NCBI RefSeq assembly: GCF_023824195.1
Contig: NZ_CP085442.1
Span: forward strand, 3,758,001-3,822,000
Length of the DNA: 64,000 bases
From: Priestia megaterium
GTDB taxonomy: Bacteria > Bacillota > Bacilli > Bacillales > Bacillaceae_H
Reading direction: 5' to 3'
This document shows positions 1-8,837 of the stretch, piece by piece (the stretch's first letter is position 1; the number at the start of each line of letters is the position of its first letter). Below the pieces are notes generated by a model. That model was not told where the DNA came from. It saw nothing but the letters and a program-made list of their open reading frames with translations, and made no database searches. Both the position numbers and the translations under genes were made by a program.

Positions 1-1
1 G

Positions 2-136
2 GAACCAAAGACGTATCAAACTGTCGAAATCACTTCATCTGTCAAAGTAGCAGACTTTCCTTCTAAAATCCCTATGAGTGAAGTAAACGGTTTTCATGTA
101 AACATTTATCAAAAAGAGAAAAAGCGTTATTTATAA
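2..136 (+). CDS. C-terminal end of an unknown protein (partial)
   Basis: An open frame enters from the left edge and stops with TAA at 134-136, giving the last 44 residues of a protein, ending in a basic tail KEKKRYL. A good hairpin terminator follows within 10 bases, which supports this as a genuine gene end. The fragment is too short for me to assign a family; it is hydrophilic and has no membrane segment or recognisable motif. Confidence 0.6.
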   Translation, partial: EPKTYQTVEITSSVKVADFPSKIPMSEVNGFHVNIYQKEKKRYL

Positions 137-142
137 GCATAG

Positions 143-165
143 AAAAAGCCCTTATAGGGCTTTTT
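143..165 (+). terminator. Intrinsic terminator of the left-edge gene
   Basis: AAAAAGCCC, a TTATA loop and GGGCTTTTT form a short perfect hairpin ending in a T-run. It is close to symmetric and could also serve the opposite-strand YjcZ gene that ends at 177. Confidence 0.75.
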
Positions 166-176
166 AAATGAGTGAA

Positions 177-290
177 TTACCAGCCAAAGCCTCCGCCGTA
201 GCAGCTGCAGCCGATGATCACTAATAAAATAAATAATACAACTAATAAAGCAAAACCAGATCCATGACCATATCCAGCGTTTCCAGACAT
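177..290 (-). CDS. YjcZ-family small sporulation protein
   Basis: A 37-residue peptide. It starts [18 protein letters not shown] and continues with a hydrophobic segment (about residues 13-27), a Cys pair (CSC) and a Gly/aromatic tail YGGGFGW. This Gly/Tyr-rich start, single membrane helix and [10 protein letters not shown] ending are typical of the YjcZ family of small spore-associated membrane peptides in Bacillus. A GGAAG ribosome binding site lies seven bases before the ATG. Assignment rests on the pattern; the exact role in the spore is not known. Confidence 0.85.
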   Translation of the reverse strand: MSGNAGYGHGSGFALLVVLFILLVIIGCSCYGGGFGW

Positions 291-493
291 ACGAACACTT
301 CCTTTTCTTTAGTTACTCTTTCCTCAAGAAAAATGCCGTTTGCATTTCGCTTGAGTTGAATTATCTTATGCCTGAACACACCGTTTTGACTCTGGTTTTT
401 TCTTTTTTCTTTTTCCTTCTTGCCATGCACCTCATTAATAAAAGAAGAAAACAGCCTAAGAAAAGCCCTGACTTCGCTTCTTCTTCTCTGTCC

Positions 494-783
494 AAAAGAG
501 ATTAAGACATAACGAAATCAATCCCAGCTAAAGACGAACAAATGAGATAAATAATCTGGACTGCTTGTTACACCGCTGTTGATTTCCGTGCAAGACTTCG
601 CTTTCTGCGGGGTCTCACCTATTCCGCTTTTCCCGCAGGAGTCCTCGCCTTGCCTTCCAATCACCAGCTAGAAGCAGCTACATAGATGAAACCTACGTTC
701 ACCATACCAATAAAAAAATCCGAACGAGTTACATTCATCGTTCGGATCTTCCTCTTAAACTAAAATGCTTTTCAGCCTCTCTT
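494..783 (-). repeat. Dispersed structured repeat, copy 1 (short form)
   Basis: First of five related intergenic repeats. The ends are an imperfect inverted repeat (AAAAGAGATTAAGACA at the left; TTTTCAGCCTCTCTT at the right). Inside are a conserved block around TTGATTTCCGTGCAAGAC, a stem CTGCGGG/CCCGCAG, the block ATGAAACCTACGTTCACC, and a TCCGAACGA/TCGTTCGGA hairpin. The strand given is that of the adjacent gene (ends at 794), whose transcript would run into the hairpin first. It fills the gap between the YjcZ gene and the permease. No protein is predicted in it. Confidence 0.85.
712..746 (-). terminator. Repeat-borne terminator of the permease operon
   Basis: On the minus strand TCCGAACGA, a 10-base loop, TCGTTCGGA and then seven T make a strong intrinsic terminator, about 48 bases beyond the permease stop codon. 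It is an integral part of repeat copy 1. Confidence 0.8.
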
Positions 784-793
784 ACAAAATCAT

Positions 794-2182
794 TTATTTT
801 ACTAACTTACGTCTTTCAGAAGAACGTACTTCCGTGCGCTTACCGATACCTAGTACGTAGTAGCTCAGCACGACAATAGCTAAAAAGATAATGCCGACAA
901 TCAGCGATATGCGCGTTTCATCATTAAACCACATGCCTACAAGCACCATAAATAAAAACGCGATTGTTACGTAGTTCGTCACAGGAGCAAAAGGCATTTT
1001 AAATGGATGTTGGTCCATCGCCGCTCCTTTTGCTTTTCGAAAACGAATTTGACTGATGAGAATCACAAACCATGGAATCATACCTGGAAGCACGCTCGCA
1101 CTGTACACGTACACAAAAACGTTTGGCGGTGCAATATAATTTAAGACAACGCCCGCAGCTAAGCCAATCATCACCGCAACGGTACTATAAATAGGCACAC
1201 CGTTTCGAGAAACCTTTGTAAAAAAGGCCGGAGCCTGACCGTTTACACCTAGCGTGTAAAGCATACGTCCTGCACTGAAAATTCCGCTGTTGCACCCAGA
1301 CATTGCCGCTGTGATGACAACAAAGTTAATAATGCCCGCCGCTGCCGTAATCCCTACTTTAGCAAATGTAGAAACAAACGGACTGCCAAGCGAATCCAGC
1401 TCGTTCCACGGATACACCGTTACAATCACAAAGATGGCGCCGATATAAAAAATTAAAATACGCCAAATTAAGCTTTGAATCGCACTTGTTAACGTTTTTT
1501 TAGGATCTTTTGCTTCTCCTGCTGTAATTCCAATAAGCTCTACTCCTTGATAGGCAGCAATAACAAGCGATAGGGCAAAGAAAAAGCCTGACCATCCGCC
1601 TGTAAAGAAACCGCCGTTTGCCCACAAATTCGACAGACCAAGCGCTTCGCCGCCGTTTCCAAGACCGAAGAAAATAAGCCCAAGACCGGCAATAATCATA
1701 AGAACAATCGTAACAATTTTAATCATTGCAAACCAAAACTCAAACTCTCCAAACGATTTCACCGAAATTAAATTGGCCCCACCGAGAATGACCATGGCGA
1801 CAATTCCCGGAACCCACGCCGGTAAATGCGGGAACCAGTACTGCATATAAGCTCCGACCGCAATAATCTCTGCCATGCCGACAATCACCCATTGAAACCA
1901 GTTGCTCCAAGCCGTGATATAACCCGCTAACGGATGAATATATTTATGACCAAATGTCGCAAACGAACCCGTACTTGGCTCTAAATAGAGCATCTCACCC
2001 ATTGCACGCATAATAAAGAAAATAAAAACGCCGCAAATAGCATACGCAAGCAGGACGGATGGCCCCGTCCATTTAATGGTGCTTGCTGAACCCATGAATA
2101 ACCCTACCCCAATCGTTCCTCCAAGAGCAATCATTTGGATATGACGAGATTCAAGCCCTCTTTTTAACTCTTTGTTTGCCAA
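794..2182 (-). CDS. APC-superfamily amino acid permease (AAT family)
   Basis: A 462-residue cytoplasmic membrane transporter of the amino acid/polyamine/organocation superfamily. The N-terminal [20 protein letters not shown] with GVGLF is the classic first half of the AAT family consensus, followed by about 12 hydrophobic helices and [14 protein letters not shown] in loop 2. It probably imports a neutral or cationic amino acid with protons; the substrate cannot be read from the sequence. The start is TTG at 2180-2182, chosen because AGGAGG lies seven bases upstream. It is the second gene of an operon, 39 bases after the related permease at 2222-3616, and is terminated by the repeat copy. Confidence 0.9.
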   Translation of the reverse strand: MANKELKRGLESRHIQMIALGGTIGVGLFMGSASTIKWTGPSVLLAYAICGVFIFFIMRAMGEMLYLEPSTGSFATFGHKYIHPLAGYITAWSNWFQWVIVGMAEIIAVGAYMQYWFPHLPAWVPGIVAMVILGGANLISVKSFGEFEFWFAMIKIVTIVLMIIAGLGLIFFGLGNGGEALGLSNLWANGGFFTGGWSGFFFALSLVIAAYQGVELIGITAGEAKDPKKTLTSAIQSLIWRILIFYIGAIFVIVTVYPWNELDSLGSPFVSTFAKVGITAAAGIINFVVITAAMSGCNSGIFSAGRMLYTLGVNGQAPAFFTKVSRNGVPIYSTVAVMIGLAAGVVLNYIAPPNVFVYVYSASVLPGMIPWFVILISQIRFRKAKGAAMDQHPFKMPFAPVTNYVTIAFLFMVLVGMWFNDETRISLIVGIIFLAIVVLSYYVLGIGKRTEVRSSERRKLVK

Positions 2183-2221
2183 TTTACTTCCTCCTAGCCC
2201 TCGTGATGATTTTCTCTTCTA

Positions 2222-3616
2222 TTAAGAAATTCTTTTATTCCCTTGTCCTGATAGGGAACTATCATCTTTTTTCTTTTTCATAAAGAAGTACGAACATACC
2301 ACAAATACAGCAATCAGCAGCGTGAGATAAAACTGAGTGCGAAGTGAATCAATAAATGCCATCGCAATAAAGATACTTGTGATCGCCGCAATCGTTCCAT
2401 ACGTTAAATAAGGAAACAGCCACATTCTGATTTTTAATGCTTCCGGCTTTTCTTTTTCGTATTTCTTTCTCATGCGAAGCTGTGAAAAAGCAATAACAAG
2501 GTACACAAGAAGCGCTACGCCTCCCGATGCGTTTACTAAAAATAAAAAGATTTTATCAGGTGAAAGATAGTTAAAACCAACGCTGATGTAAGAAATCACG
2601 GTACATCCTACAATGGCATTAAACGGAATGCCTTTTTTATTCACTTTCAAAAACATGCGCGGCGCGTCTCCTTTTTGCGCCATTGAGTACAGCATACGAG
2701 AACTCGTGTATAGACCTGAATTTAAGCAAGACAAAACAGCAGTCAGTACGATAAAGTTCATGATTTGAGCCGCTGCCGGAACGTTTACTAGCTCTAATAT
2801 CGAAACAAACGGACTTTTCATCAAGCTTGAAGAATCCCACGGAAGGATAGTTACTAAGATTAAAATGGACCCAAGATAAAAAATTAAAATACGATAAATA
2901 ACGGTATTTGTTGCGATGGTGATCGCTCGCTCAGGCTGAGCCGATTCTCCAGCGGCTGTTGCGACAATTTCTGTCCCCATAAAAGAAAACATTACAATCG
3001 CCACTCCTAAAAAGACGGAGCTGATTCCATTTGGAAGAAATCCTCCTCTATGAAGAAGATTCGACGCTCCCGGAGACTCTACTCCTGGTATTAAACCGAG
3101 GATGATCGCCCCTCCTAAAAGTAAAAACAGCACTAAACTAACTACTTTAATGAGCGAAAACCAATATTCAAATTCACCAAATGATTTAACAGAGTATAAG
3201 TTCGTTAAAGTTAGTAAAAACGTCAGGATCAGACTCACACCCCAAGACGGTAAAGACGGAAACCAATATTGAATAATCGTTGAACCCGCAATCGCTTCAA
3301 CTGCAATAACAATTACCCAGAAAAACCAGTACAGCCAGCCGATTGTGTAGCCGGCCCACGGCCCAAGCGCTTCTCTGGCATATGTGGCGAACGAGCCGCT
3401 TGAAGGATTAGCCGTAGACATTTCCCCCAGCATTCGCATAACTAAAATCACCAGCAAACCGGCAAACGCGTACGAAAAAATGGAACCAGGACCCGCTGCG
3501 TTAATGAGTGATCCGCTTCCAATGAACAAACCGGCACCAATGATTCCCCCTAAAGAAATCATGGTTATGTGTCGAATTTTTAATTCTTTTTTTAACTCAG
3601 GCGGTTGATGACTCAT
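2222..3616 (-). CDS. APC-superfamily permease, GabP/RocE-like
   Basis: A 464-residue AAT-family permease paralogous to the gene after it. ELKIRHITMISLGGIIGAGL, PSSGSFATYAREALGPWAGY and the [18 protein letters not shown] region strongly resemble GABA permease GabP of B. subtilis, with RocE-type arginine/ornithine or proline uptake as alternatives. Twelve hydrophobic helices are evident. The start at 3614-3616 is chosen over an upstream in-frame ATG because AGGAGG lies eight bases before it. It faces P5C dehydrogenase and proline dehydrogenase across a 0.5 kb divergent region, so uptake of proline or a related amino acid is a reasonable guess. A cre-like site lies 68 bases upstream. Confidence 0.88.
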   Translation of the reverse strand: MSHQPPELKKELKIRHITMISLGGIIGAGLFIGSGSLINAAGPGSIFSYAFAGLLVILVMRMLGEMSTANPSSGSFATYAREALGPWAGYTIGWLYWFFWVIVIAVEAIAGSTIIQYWFPSLPSWGVSLILTFLLTLTNLYSVKSFGEFEYWFSLIKVVSLVLFLLLGGAIILGLIPGVESPGASNLLHRGGFLPNGISSVFLGVAIVMFSFMGTEIVATAAGESAQPERAITIATNTVIYRILIFYLGSILILVTILPWDSSSLMKSPFVSILELVNVPAAAQIMNFIVLTAVLSCLNSGLYTSSRMLYSMAQKGDAPRMFLKVNKKGIPFNAIVGCTVISYISVGFNYLSPDKIFLFLVNASGGVALLVYLVIAFSQLRMRKKYEKEKPEALKIRMWLFPYLTYGTIAAITSIFIAMAFIDSLRTQFYLTLLIAVFVVCSYFFMKKKKDDSSLSGQGNKRIS

Positions 3617-3683
3617 GTTAAAATCCTCCTTATAGGAACCGTCATTTAAAGAATTACACGTTCTTCGCATCGCGCGTTAAATA

Positions 3684-3697
3684 TGTAAGCCCTTACA
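3684..3697. promoter_or_regulatory. cre-like catabolite-response site
   Basis: TGTAAGCCCTTACA matches the CcpA consensus TGWAANCGNTNWCA at every fixed position except the central G. The arms TGTAAG/CTTACA are perfectly inverted. It lies 68 bases before the GabP-like start, so carbon catabolite control of the permease operon is plausible. Confidence 0.6.
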
Positions 3698-3999
3698 ATA
3701 TCATGAACAAATAACTGGTGTTTTTCTACCCTCCCTCTATCTGTACATTCAAATGAGGCCTTCACTTGACGAAAAAGATAGCTTCATTCGACAAAAATTA
3801 CTTTTCGAATTATATGATAATTTATATTGAACAACTTTGTCTATTGTTTTTTGAAAGGAAGATCATTTTAATTTACTAACGATAAACTCTTTCTCCTATC
3901 GTAATTCTTTACTTCAAAACATCTTTTCTTATATTTTACCGCCCCCCTTTCTTTTCGTTTTGTTCAAAATCACTATAAAAACCATAGATTCATTGGAAC

Positions 4000-4048
4000 T
4001 TTAAACAAAAGTGTTTATTTTTAAATTTTTTGAACATTTTTGTTAAAA
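4000..4048. promoter_or_regulatory. Two tandem inverted repeats, likely operator
   Basis: TTTAAACA-N4-TGTTTATT (4000-4019) and TTTGAACA-N4-TGTTAAAA (4029-4048) share the pattern TTTnAACA-N4-TGTTnAAA with centres 29 bases apart. They end 30 bases before a TATAAT at 4078-4083. The layout suggests binding of an activator or repressor of proline catabolism (a PutR- or AhrC-like role); the regulator is not identified. Confidence 0.45.
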
Positions 4049-4077
4049 AACTATGTACAAAACTAGAATAAGGTGAT

Positions 4078-4083
4078 TATAAT
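4078..4083 (+). promoter_or_regulatory. Candidate -10 element of the P5C dehydrogenase gene
   Basis: A perfect TATAAT 62 bases before the start codon. No good -35 hexamer is found 16-18 bases upstream (GTACAA at 17), which fits an activator-dependent promoter using the inverted repeats just upstream. Confidence 0.4.
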
Positions 4084-4145
4084 ACAGGTATAGGGTGTTG
4101 GAATATTAATTATGTTGCAAATTTTCTAAAAAAGGGGTAATGAAA

Positions 4146-5714
4146 ATGAACACAATGAATATCAACGAAATCAAACAATACAAACACGAACCTTTCACGG
4201 ACTTTACGGTTGCAAAAAACAAAGATGCGTTTGAATCTGCATTAGAGCTTGTACAATCAGAGCTTGGAAAGGACTATCCTCTGGTAATTGGCGGAGAATT
4301 AATTACAACAGAAGATCAAATTCAGTCCATTAACCCGGCAAATAAAACAGAAGTTATCGGCCGCGTGTCAAAAGCAGATCAAGACTTGGCTGAAAAAGCA
4401 ATGCAAGCAGCACTTTCTACCTTTAATACGTGGAAAAAAGAAGCGCCGGAAGCACGAGCAGATATTCTTTTCCGCGCAGCGGACATTATTCGCCGCCGCA
4501 AGCATGAATTTTCAGCTTACCTTGTAAAAGAAGCAGGAAAACCGTGGAAAGAAGCAGATGCTGATACAGCAGAAGCAATTGACTTCCTTGAATACTACGC
4601 TCGCCAAATGGTGCAGCTAAAAGACGGCGCGCCTGTTGAGAGCCGCGATGGTGAAGAAAATAAATTTAACTACATTCCGCTTGGTGTCGGCGTTATTATT
4701 TCACCGTTTAACTTCCCGTTAGCGATCATGGCTGGAACAGCTGCAGCAGCAATCGTAGCAGGAAATACGGTTCTATTAAAACCGGCAAACAACACACCGG
4801 TTATCGCAGCAAAATTTGTAGAAGTAATGAAAGAAGCCGGCCTTCCAGACGGCGTACTGAACTACGTACCGGGAAGCGGAAGCGAAATTGGCGACTATTT
4901 AGTAGATCATCCAAAAACGCGCTTTGTTTCATTTACAGGTTCTCGTGAAGTAGGCTGCCGCATCTATGAACGCGCGGCAAAAGTACAGCCTGGTCAAATC
5001 TGGCTAAAACGCGTTATTGCTGAAATGGGCGGTAAAGACACGGTCGTTGTAGATAAAGACGCTGATTTAGATTTAGCTGCTTCTTCTATTGTGTATTCAG
5101 CATTTGGCTTCTCTGGACAAAAGTGTTCAGCAGGGTCTCGTGCGGTTGTTCACCAAGACGTATACGATATCGTTCTTGAAAAAGCAGTTGCGCTGACAAA
5201 AACATTAACAATGGGCAGCCCTGAAGATGTGAACACTTATATGGGACCTGTTATTGATCAGGCTTCTTTCAACAAAATTACAAAATACATTGAAATCGGT
5301 AAAGAAGAAGGCCGTTTAATGACGGGCGGAGAAGCAGATGATTCAAAAGGCTACTTCATTCAGCCTACGATCATTGCAGATGTAGATGAAAAAGCACGTT
5401 TAATGCAAGAAGAAATCTTCGGCCCAGTCGTAGCATTCTGCAAAGCGCGCGACTTCGATCATATGATGGAAATTGCTAATAATACAGACTACGGCTTAAC
5501 AGGTGCCCTTCTTTCAAATACGCCTGAGCACATCGAGCGTGCAAAAGAAGAGTTCCACGTCGGAAACCTTTACTTCAACCGCGGTTGTACAGGTGCCATC
5601 GTTGGGTACCAGCCGTTTGGCGGATTTAATATGTCAGGTACAGATTCAAAAGCTGGCGGTCCTGATTACTTGATTCTGCACCTGCAAGCAAAAACAACAA
5701 GCACAACGCTTTAA
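4146..5714 (+). CDS. pruA: L-glutamate gamma-semialdehyde (P5C) dehydrogenase
   Basis: A 522-residue NAD-dependent aldehyde dehydrogenase oxidising pyrroline-5-carboxylate/glutamate semialdehyde to glutamate, the second step of proline and the last step of arginine catabolism. The sequence tracks B. subtilis RocA closely: NFPLAIMAG and the Rossmann region, catalytic Glu in IAEMGGKDT, catalytic Cys in [10 protein letters not shown], and [18 protein letters not shown] near the end. The ATG at 4146 is preferred to that at 4140 because AAAGGGG is only two bases from the latter and eight from the former. Proline dehydrogenase follows on the same strand after a stem-loop, completing proline to glutamate. 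Confidence 0.95.
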   Translation: MNTMNINEIKQYKHEPFTDFTVAKNKDAFESALELVQSELGKDYPLVIGGELITTEDQIQSINPANKTEVIGRVSKADQDLAEKAMQAALSTFNTWKKEAPEARADILFRAADIIRRRKHEFSAYLVKEAGKPWKEADADTAEAIDFLEYYARQMVQLKDGAPVESRDGEENKFNYIPLGVGVIISPFNFPLAIMAGTAAAAIVAGNTVLLKPANNTPVIAAKFVEVMKEAGLPDGVLNYVPGSGSEIGDYLVDHPKTRFVSFTGSREVGCRIYERAAKVQPGQIWLKRVIAEMGGKDTVVVDKDADLDLAASSIVYSAFGFSGQKCSAGSRAVVHQDVYDIVLEKAVALTKTLTMGSPEDVNTYMGPVIDQASFNKITKYIEIGKEEGRLMTGGEADDSKGYFIQPTIIADVDEKARLMQEEIFGPVVAFCKARDFDHMMEIANNTDYGLTGALLSNTPEHIERAKEEFHVGNLYFNRGCTGAIVGYQPFGGFNMSGTDSKAGGPDYLILHLQAKTTSTTL

Positions 5715-5721
5715 TACTCAG

Positions 5722-5744
5722 TAGAGCAGCCCTAGGCTGCTCTA
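5722..5744 (+). other. Intercistronic stem-loop between P5C and proline dehydrogenase
   Basis: TAGAGCAGCC-CTA-GGCTGCTCTA is a perfect 10-bp stem with a three-base loop. No T-run follows directly, so it is more likely an mRNA-stabilising or partial-termination element that sets the ratio of the two enzymes than a full terminator. Confidence 0.6.
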
Positions 5745-5787
5745 TCTTAAAACAACAAGGGATTTTTTTCTATAGGGGGAGATATTT

Positions 5788-6702
5788 ATGTTAGCAGAGG
5801 TATCTAAAAATGTGTTTCTTCACGCTTCCCAAAATAAAGCGCTAAACAAAGCGGCGAAAAAATGGGGTCTTCGCTTTGGTGCAGCTCAAGTGGTAGCTGG
5901 CGACACGATTGAACATGCGATCAAAAAAGTACGGGAACTGAATGAAAAAGGACTCGTTTGTACGCTTGATCATTTAGGGGAATTTGTTTCAAGCAGAGAA
6001 GAAGCTATCGAAGCAACTCAATATAATGTCAGAACGCTGGAAGCTATGGGGCAAGCCGGTGTAACGTGCAACTTATCTGTAAAAATGACGCAGCTTGGTT
6101 TGGATATTGACCGCAGTTTTTGCGTTGAGAACATGCGCCGCATTCTTGAAACGGCGAAAAAATACGATAACTTTGTTCGAATTGACATGGAAGACTATGC
6201 CCACTGTCAAATGACGCTAGATATTTTACGAGAGCTTCGCGAGACGTTTGATAATGTTGGAACGGTTATTCAAGCTTACCTGTTCCGCGCTGAACAAGAC
6301 GTAAAAGAGTTAAAAGGCGTTCCTCTTCGATTGGTAAAAGGCGCGTATCAAGAATCACCAACCGTGGCATTTCAAGATAAAGCACAAATTGATGAGAACT
6401 ATATGCGAATTATTGAAGAGCATTTGCTTAGCGGAACATACACGGCTATTGCATCTCACGACCACAATATTATTGCAAAAGTAAAAGAGTTCGCTCACAA
6501 AAACAACATTCCGCGCACGCAGTTTGAATTTCAAATGCTGTACGGATTCCGAACAGATATGCAGCTGAGCCTTGCAAAAGAAGGCTATACAATGCGCGTG
6601 TACGTTCCATTTGGAAACGACTGGTTTGGCTACTTTATGCGCCGCTTAGCGGAAAGACCGCAAAACGTCGCATTTGCTTTAAAAGGATTCTTTTCTAAAT
6701 AA
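5788..6702 (+). CDS. Proline dehydrogenase (PutB/FadM type)
   Basis: A 304-residue monofunctional proline dehydrogenase, an FAD enzyme oxidising proline to P5C at the membrane. The PRODH (beta/alpha)8 barrel is recognised from NLSVKMTQLGLDID, VRIDMEDYAHCQ, LRLVKGAYQES, the ASHDHN segment, FEFQMLYGFR and the C-terminal YVPFGNDWFGYFMRRLAERP. The length equals that of B. subtilis PutB and FadM. AGGGGGAG lies about eight bases before the ATG. It is 73 bases after the P5C dehydrogenase and shares its product, so the two form a proline utilisation operon. A strong terminator follows. Confidence 0.95.
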   Translation: MLAEVSKNVFLHASQNKALNKAAKKWGLRFGAAQVVAGDTIEHAIKKVRELNEKGLVCTLDHLGEFVSSREEAIEATQYNVRTLEAMGQAGVTCNLSVKMTQLGLDIDRSFCVENMRRILETAKKYDNFVRIDMEDYAHCQMTLDILRELRETFDNVGTVIQAYLFRAEQDVKELKGVPLRLVKGAYQESPTVAFQDKAQIDENYMRIIEEHLLSGTYTAIASHDHNIIAKVKEFAHKNNIPRTQFEFQMLYGFRTDMQLSLAKEGYTMRVYVPFGNDWFGYFMRRLAERPQNVAFALKGFFSK

Positions 6703-6751
6703 GCAATCTATTCAGTAAGTATCATAATGAAAACGCTATCATTTCTTTGTA

Positions 6752-6784
6752 CCCTTTGCAGATGCTTCTGCAAAGGGATTTTTT
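6752..6784 (+). terminator. Terminator of the proline catabolic operon
   Basis: CCCTTTGCAGA-TGCT-TCTGCAAAGGG is an 11-bp perfect stem followed by A and six T. Confidence 0.9.
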
Positions 6785-6832
6785 ATACTATTTCTCTTCC
6801 CTTTCAGTATGTATTACGATAAAATATAAATA

Positions 6833-6846
6833 CGAACAAACGTTCT
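6833..6846 (+). promoter_or_regulatory. LexA (SOS) box upstream of the DUF1963 gene
   Basis: CGAACAAACGTTCT matches 13 of 14 positions of the Gram-positive LexA/DinR consensus CGAACRNRYGTTYC, including the full CGAAC and GTT cores. It lies 30 bases before the ATG, just downstream of an AT-rich stretch (TAAAATATAAA) that could be the -10, an ideal place for LexA repression. Confidence 0.7.
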
Positions 6847-6875
6847 TTTTATTACAAACAAAAAGGAGAGTACAT

Positions 6876-7679
6876 ATGAATCCTCTATCAAAATTAGCAC
6901 TGCCTCCTAAGCTAGAACCTTACCGAAAAGAAATCGAAAAAACATGTAAGCCTTATATCCACATCAATACGGTCATGAACAGTCCAAAATTATATGAAAG
7001 CAAGTTTGGCGGCAACCCCTACCTTCCTCTAGAAGCGAATCATCCTCTTGATTCTCAGGGCAAGCCGATGCTGCTGATGGCACAAATCAATTTTTCTGAA
7101 GTTCCTTCCTATGAAAATATGCCCATTCAAGGCATGCTTCAATTTTTTATTTGCGGAGCTGATAACGAAAACACCGGCGATGTGTACGGACTTGATTTTG
7201 ACCATCCTACGACTCAAAAAGACTTTCGCGTCGTTTTTTACGAAGACATAACCACAGACGAAAAAAAGCTAACAACCGATTTTACGTATCTTGAAGACAT
7301 TGACCGAGATATGTTCCCTATTCCTCAAGAAGTAGGCTTACAGTTTGAAATAAGAATCGAACCCGTTTCCCCTACTGACTATCGATATAACGATATAGAA
7401 TCAGATTTATTTGAAGATGAAGAAACTGAAGAAATCTACTGGGATGAGCTTACGGGCGAGTATCATAAAATGGGTGGATACGCTTTTTTCACTCAAAGCG
7501 ATCCTCGAGACTACGATGAAGCGCTGCGAGCATACAACGTTCTGCTTCTTCAATTCGCCATGGACGACGAAGCGGATATTATGTTTGGTGATGCGGGGGT
7601 GGCCAATTTTTTCATTAAAGAAGAAGATCTTCGCAACCGTAACTTTAGAGATGTTTTGTACAACTGGGACTGCTGTTAA
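6876..7679 (+). CDS. DUF1963 / YwqG-like protein
   Basis: A 267-residue cytoplasmic protein with the features of YwqG: an early SKFGGNPYLP segment, GKPMLLMAQINFSEVP, the GMLQFFI strand, acidic loops, GGYAFFTQSDPR and FGDAGVANFFI near the end. DUF1963 proteins occur beside polymorphic toxins and as lone genes; the biochemical role is unknown. A long open frame runs upstream, but the ATG at 6876 follows AAAAGGAGAG at a normal distance and leaves the LexA box untranslated. The gene stands alone between two terminators. An SOS response role is inferred only from the box. Confidence 0.85.
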   Translation: MNPLSKLALPPKLEPYRKEIEKTCKPYIHINTVMNSPKLYESKFGGNPYLPLEANHPLDSQGKPMLLMAQINFSEVPSYENMPIQGMLQFFICGADNENTGDVYGLDFDHPTTQKDFRVVFYEDITTDEKKLTTDFTYLEDIDRDMFPIPQEVGLQFEIRIEPVSPTDYRYNDIESDLFEDEETEEIYWDELTGEYHKMGGYAFFTQSDPRDYDEALRAYNVLLLQFAMDDEADIMFGDAGVANFFIKEEDLRNRNFRDVLYNWDCC

Positions 7680-7720
7680 AAAAACGCCCTCTTAGAAAAG
7701 TATCTAGGAGGGCGTTTTTT
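7680..7720 (+). terminator. Bidirectional terminator
   Basis: AAAAACGCCCTC..TAGA, a six-base loop and TCTA..GAGGGCGTTTTTT. The stem carries A-runs on one side and T-runs on the other, serving the convergent DUF1963 and YcxB-like genes. Confidence 0.9.
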
Positions 7721-7741
7721 CACATTATTATTATTTACTAC

Positions 7742-8269
7742 TCAGCCTGTTTTTTCGGCTCTTGCAGCATTCAGCGTTTCTTTAAACTGCTGTAGCGCTT
7801 TTACATCTGCAAATGTACTTGTAGGAATAACATATCCGCTCATTGCACTAACAAGGATAAAGATATGTTTATCTGTTTCTCTAATTTGAGTGATGCTTGA
7901 CCAAGGAGTCTTCACTTCTCCTTTTGAGCTTTTCTCTACCAAGCCACCTTCCGTAACCATCATAGTATGCTCACCCGTCAGACTGCTGTTATCTCCTTCA
8001 TTTATTACCTTTACAATGTTCTTTTTAATACTTCCGTAAAAATATTTCGGATAAAATAAAAACCACAGCACCGTAAGCAGCGCAAACGCTACGAACATAC
8101 CAAGTAAAAATTCTCCTTCAACCCACGAAACAAGCAAAGGAATAAGAAGAAAAATAAGCGACATCCATCGCTGAACTCTCAGCACTTTTTGTACTCTTTC
8201 CGAATGTTGAGCGTGATGCATGTTAAAAGCTACGTAATCATCTTTTGTTAACGTATAGTGATATTCCAT
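7742..8269 (-). CDS. YcxB-like membrane protein
   Basis: A 175-residue protein with a short polar N-terminus, two adjacent membrane helices (SLIFLLIPLLVSW and FVAFALLTVLWFLFYP, about residues 50-90) and a soluble C-terminal beta domain with VTEGGLVEKSSKGEVKTPWS and FILVSAMSGYVIPTSTF. This is the YcxB-like arrangement; function unknown. The start ATG at 8267-8269 is chosen for the GGAG six bases upstream, dropping 16 residues of an upstream extension. Confidence 0.75.
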   Translation of the reverse strand: MEYHYTLTKDDYVAFNMHHAQHSERVQKVLRVQRWMSLIFLLIPLLVSWVEGEFLLGMFVAFALLTVLWFLFYPKYFYGSIKKNIVKVINEGDNSSLTGEHTMMVTEGGLVEKSSKGEVKTPWSSITQIRETDKHIFILVSAMSGYVIPTSTFADVKALQQFKETLNAARAEKTG

Positions 8270-8441
8270 ATTAATCTCCAATTTTCCTAAATAGCAATAA
8301 AATAAAATATACCTCATTTGGTGTTATATGTATATAAAATAATAAGCTTTTCTTATGAAAAACATCATCTTTTTGTCATTTATTTACACGGATACATCAC
8401 GTAAACTTAACTAGTACTCTACTATTTAAGGAGGAATGTTT

Positions 8442-8828
8442 ATGACTTTTACACTGACGCATATTGATCATATTCAGCTAACTGCACCACCGAATTCAGA
8501 AAGCGAAGCACGACACTTTTTCGGAACCGTTCTTGGCTTAACAGAGGTCGAAAAGCCAGAAAGTCTAAAAAAGCGCGGCGGCGTGTGGTTTGAATTCGGT
8601 TCTTATCAGCTGCATATTGGTGTTGAACCTACCTTTTCACCCGCAAAAAAAGCGCATCCAGGTTTTTTTGTCAAAAATCTCCCTGCGTTCAAAGATCATC
8701 TGACTAGCTTCGGTATTTCTTTTATAGAAGACAAAAACATTCCCGGCGTCGAAAGAATTTACGTAGCTGATCCTTTTGGCAACCGAATGGAATTCTTAGA
8801 AAGAAAAAACCTTCCTTTTTCCAGCTGA
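8442..8828 (+). CDS. VOC-family protein (glyoxalase/dioxygenase fold)
   Basis: A 128-residue single-domain vicinal oxygen chelate protein. The start is LTHIDHIQLTAPP with a likely metal-binding His. It continues with the paired betaalphabetabetabeta modules: HFFGTVLGLTEVE and GGVWFEFGSYQLHIG, then HPGFFVKNLPAFKDHL and YVADPFGNRMEFLER with the C-terminal metal Glu. The substrate cannot be predicted; fosfomycin-, bleomycin- and glyoxalase-type proteins share this fold. The ATG at 8442 has AAGGAGG seven bases upstream; the earlier ATG at 8436 is one base from it. The gene is followed by repeat copy 2, whose hairpin serves as terminator. Confidence 0.85.
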   Translation: MTFTLTHIDHIQLTAPPNSESEARHFFGTVLGLTEVEKPESLKKRGGVWFEFGSYQLHIGVEPTFSPAKKAHPGFFVKNLPAFKDHLTSFGISFIEDKNIPGVERIYVADPFGNRMEFLERKNLPFSS

Positions 8829-8837
8829 CATTCTGAC

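Larger units (their letters stand above)
3617..4145. other. Divergent regulatory region, permease operon / proline catabolism
   Basis: About 530 bases without a gene between the GabP-like permease and P5C dehydrogenase. It is AT-rich and holds a cre-like palindrome near the permease and two tandem inverted repeats plus a TATAAT hexamer near the dehydrogenase. No small reading frame with a convincing ribosome site was seen. Confidence 0.6.

Noticed and set aside
242..430. Minus-strand frame of 62 codons overlapping the YjcZ gene
   Set aside because: Low-complexity Lys/Glu start and overlap with the well-supported YjcZ gene; most likely chance.
4098..4120. SigL (-24/-12) promoter before the P5C dehydrogenase gene
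   Set aside because: The GG and GC dinucleotides are 17 bases apart, not the required 12, so the element does not fit despite the roc precedent.
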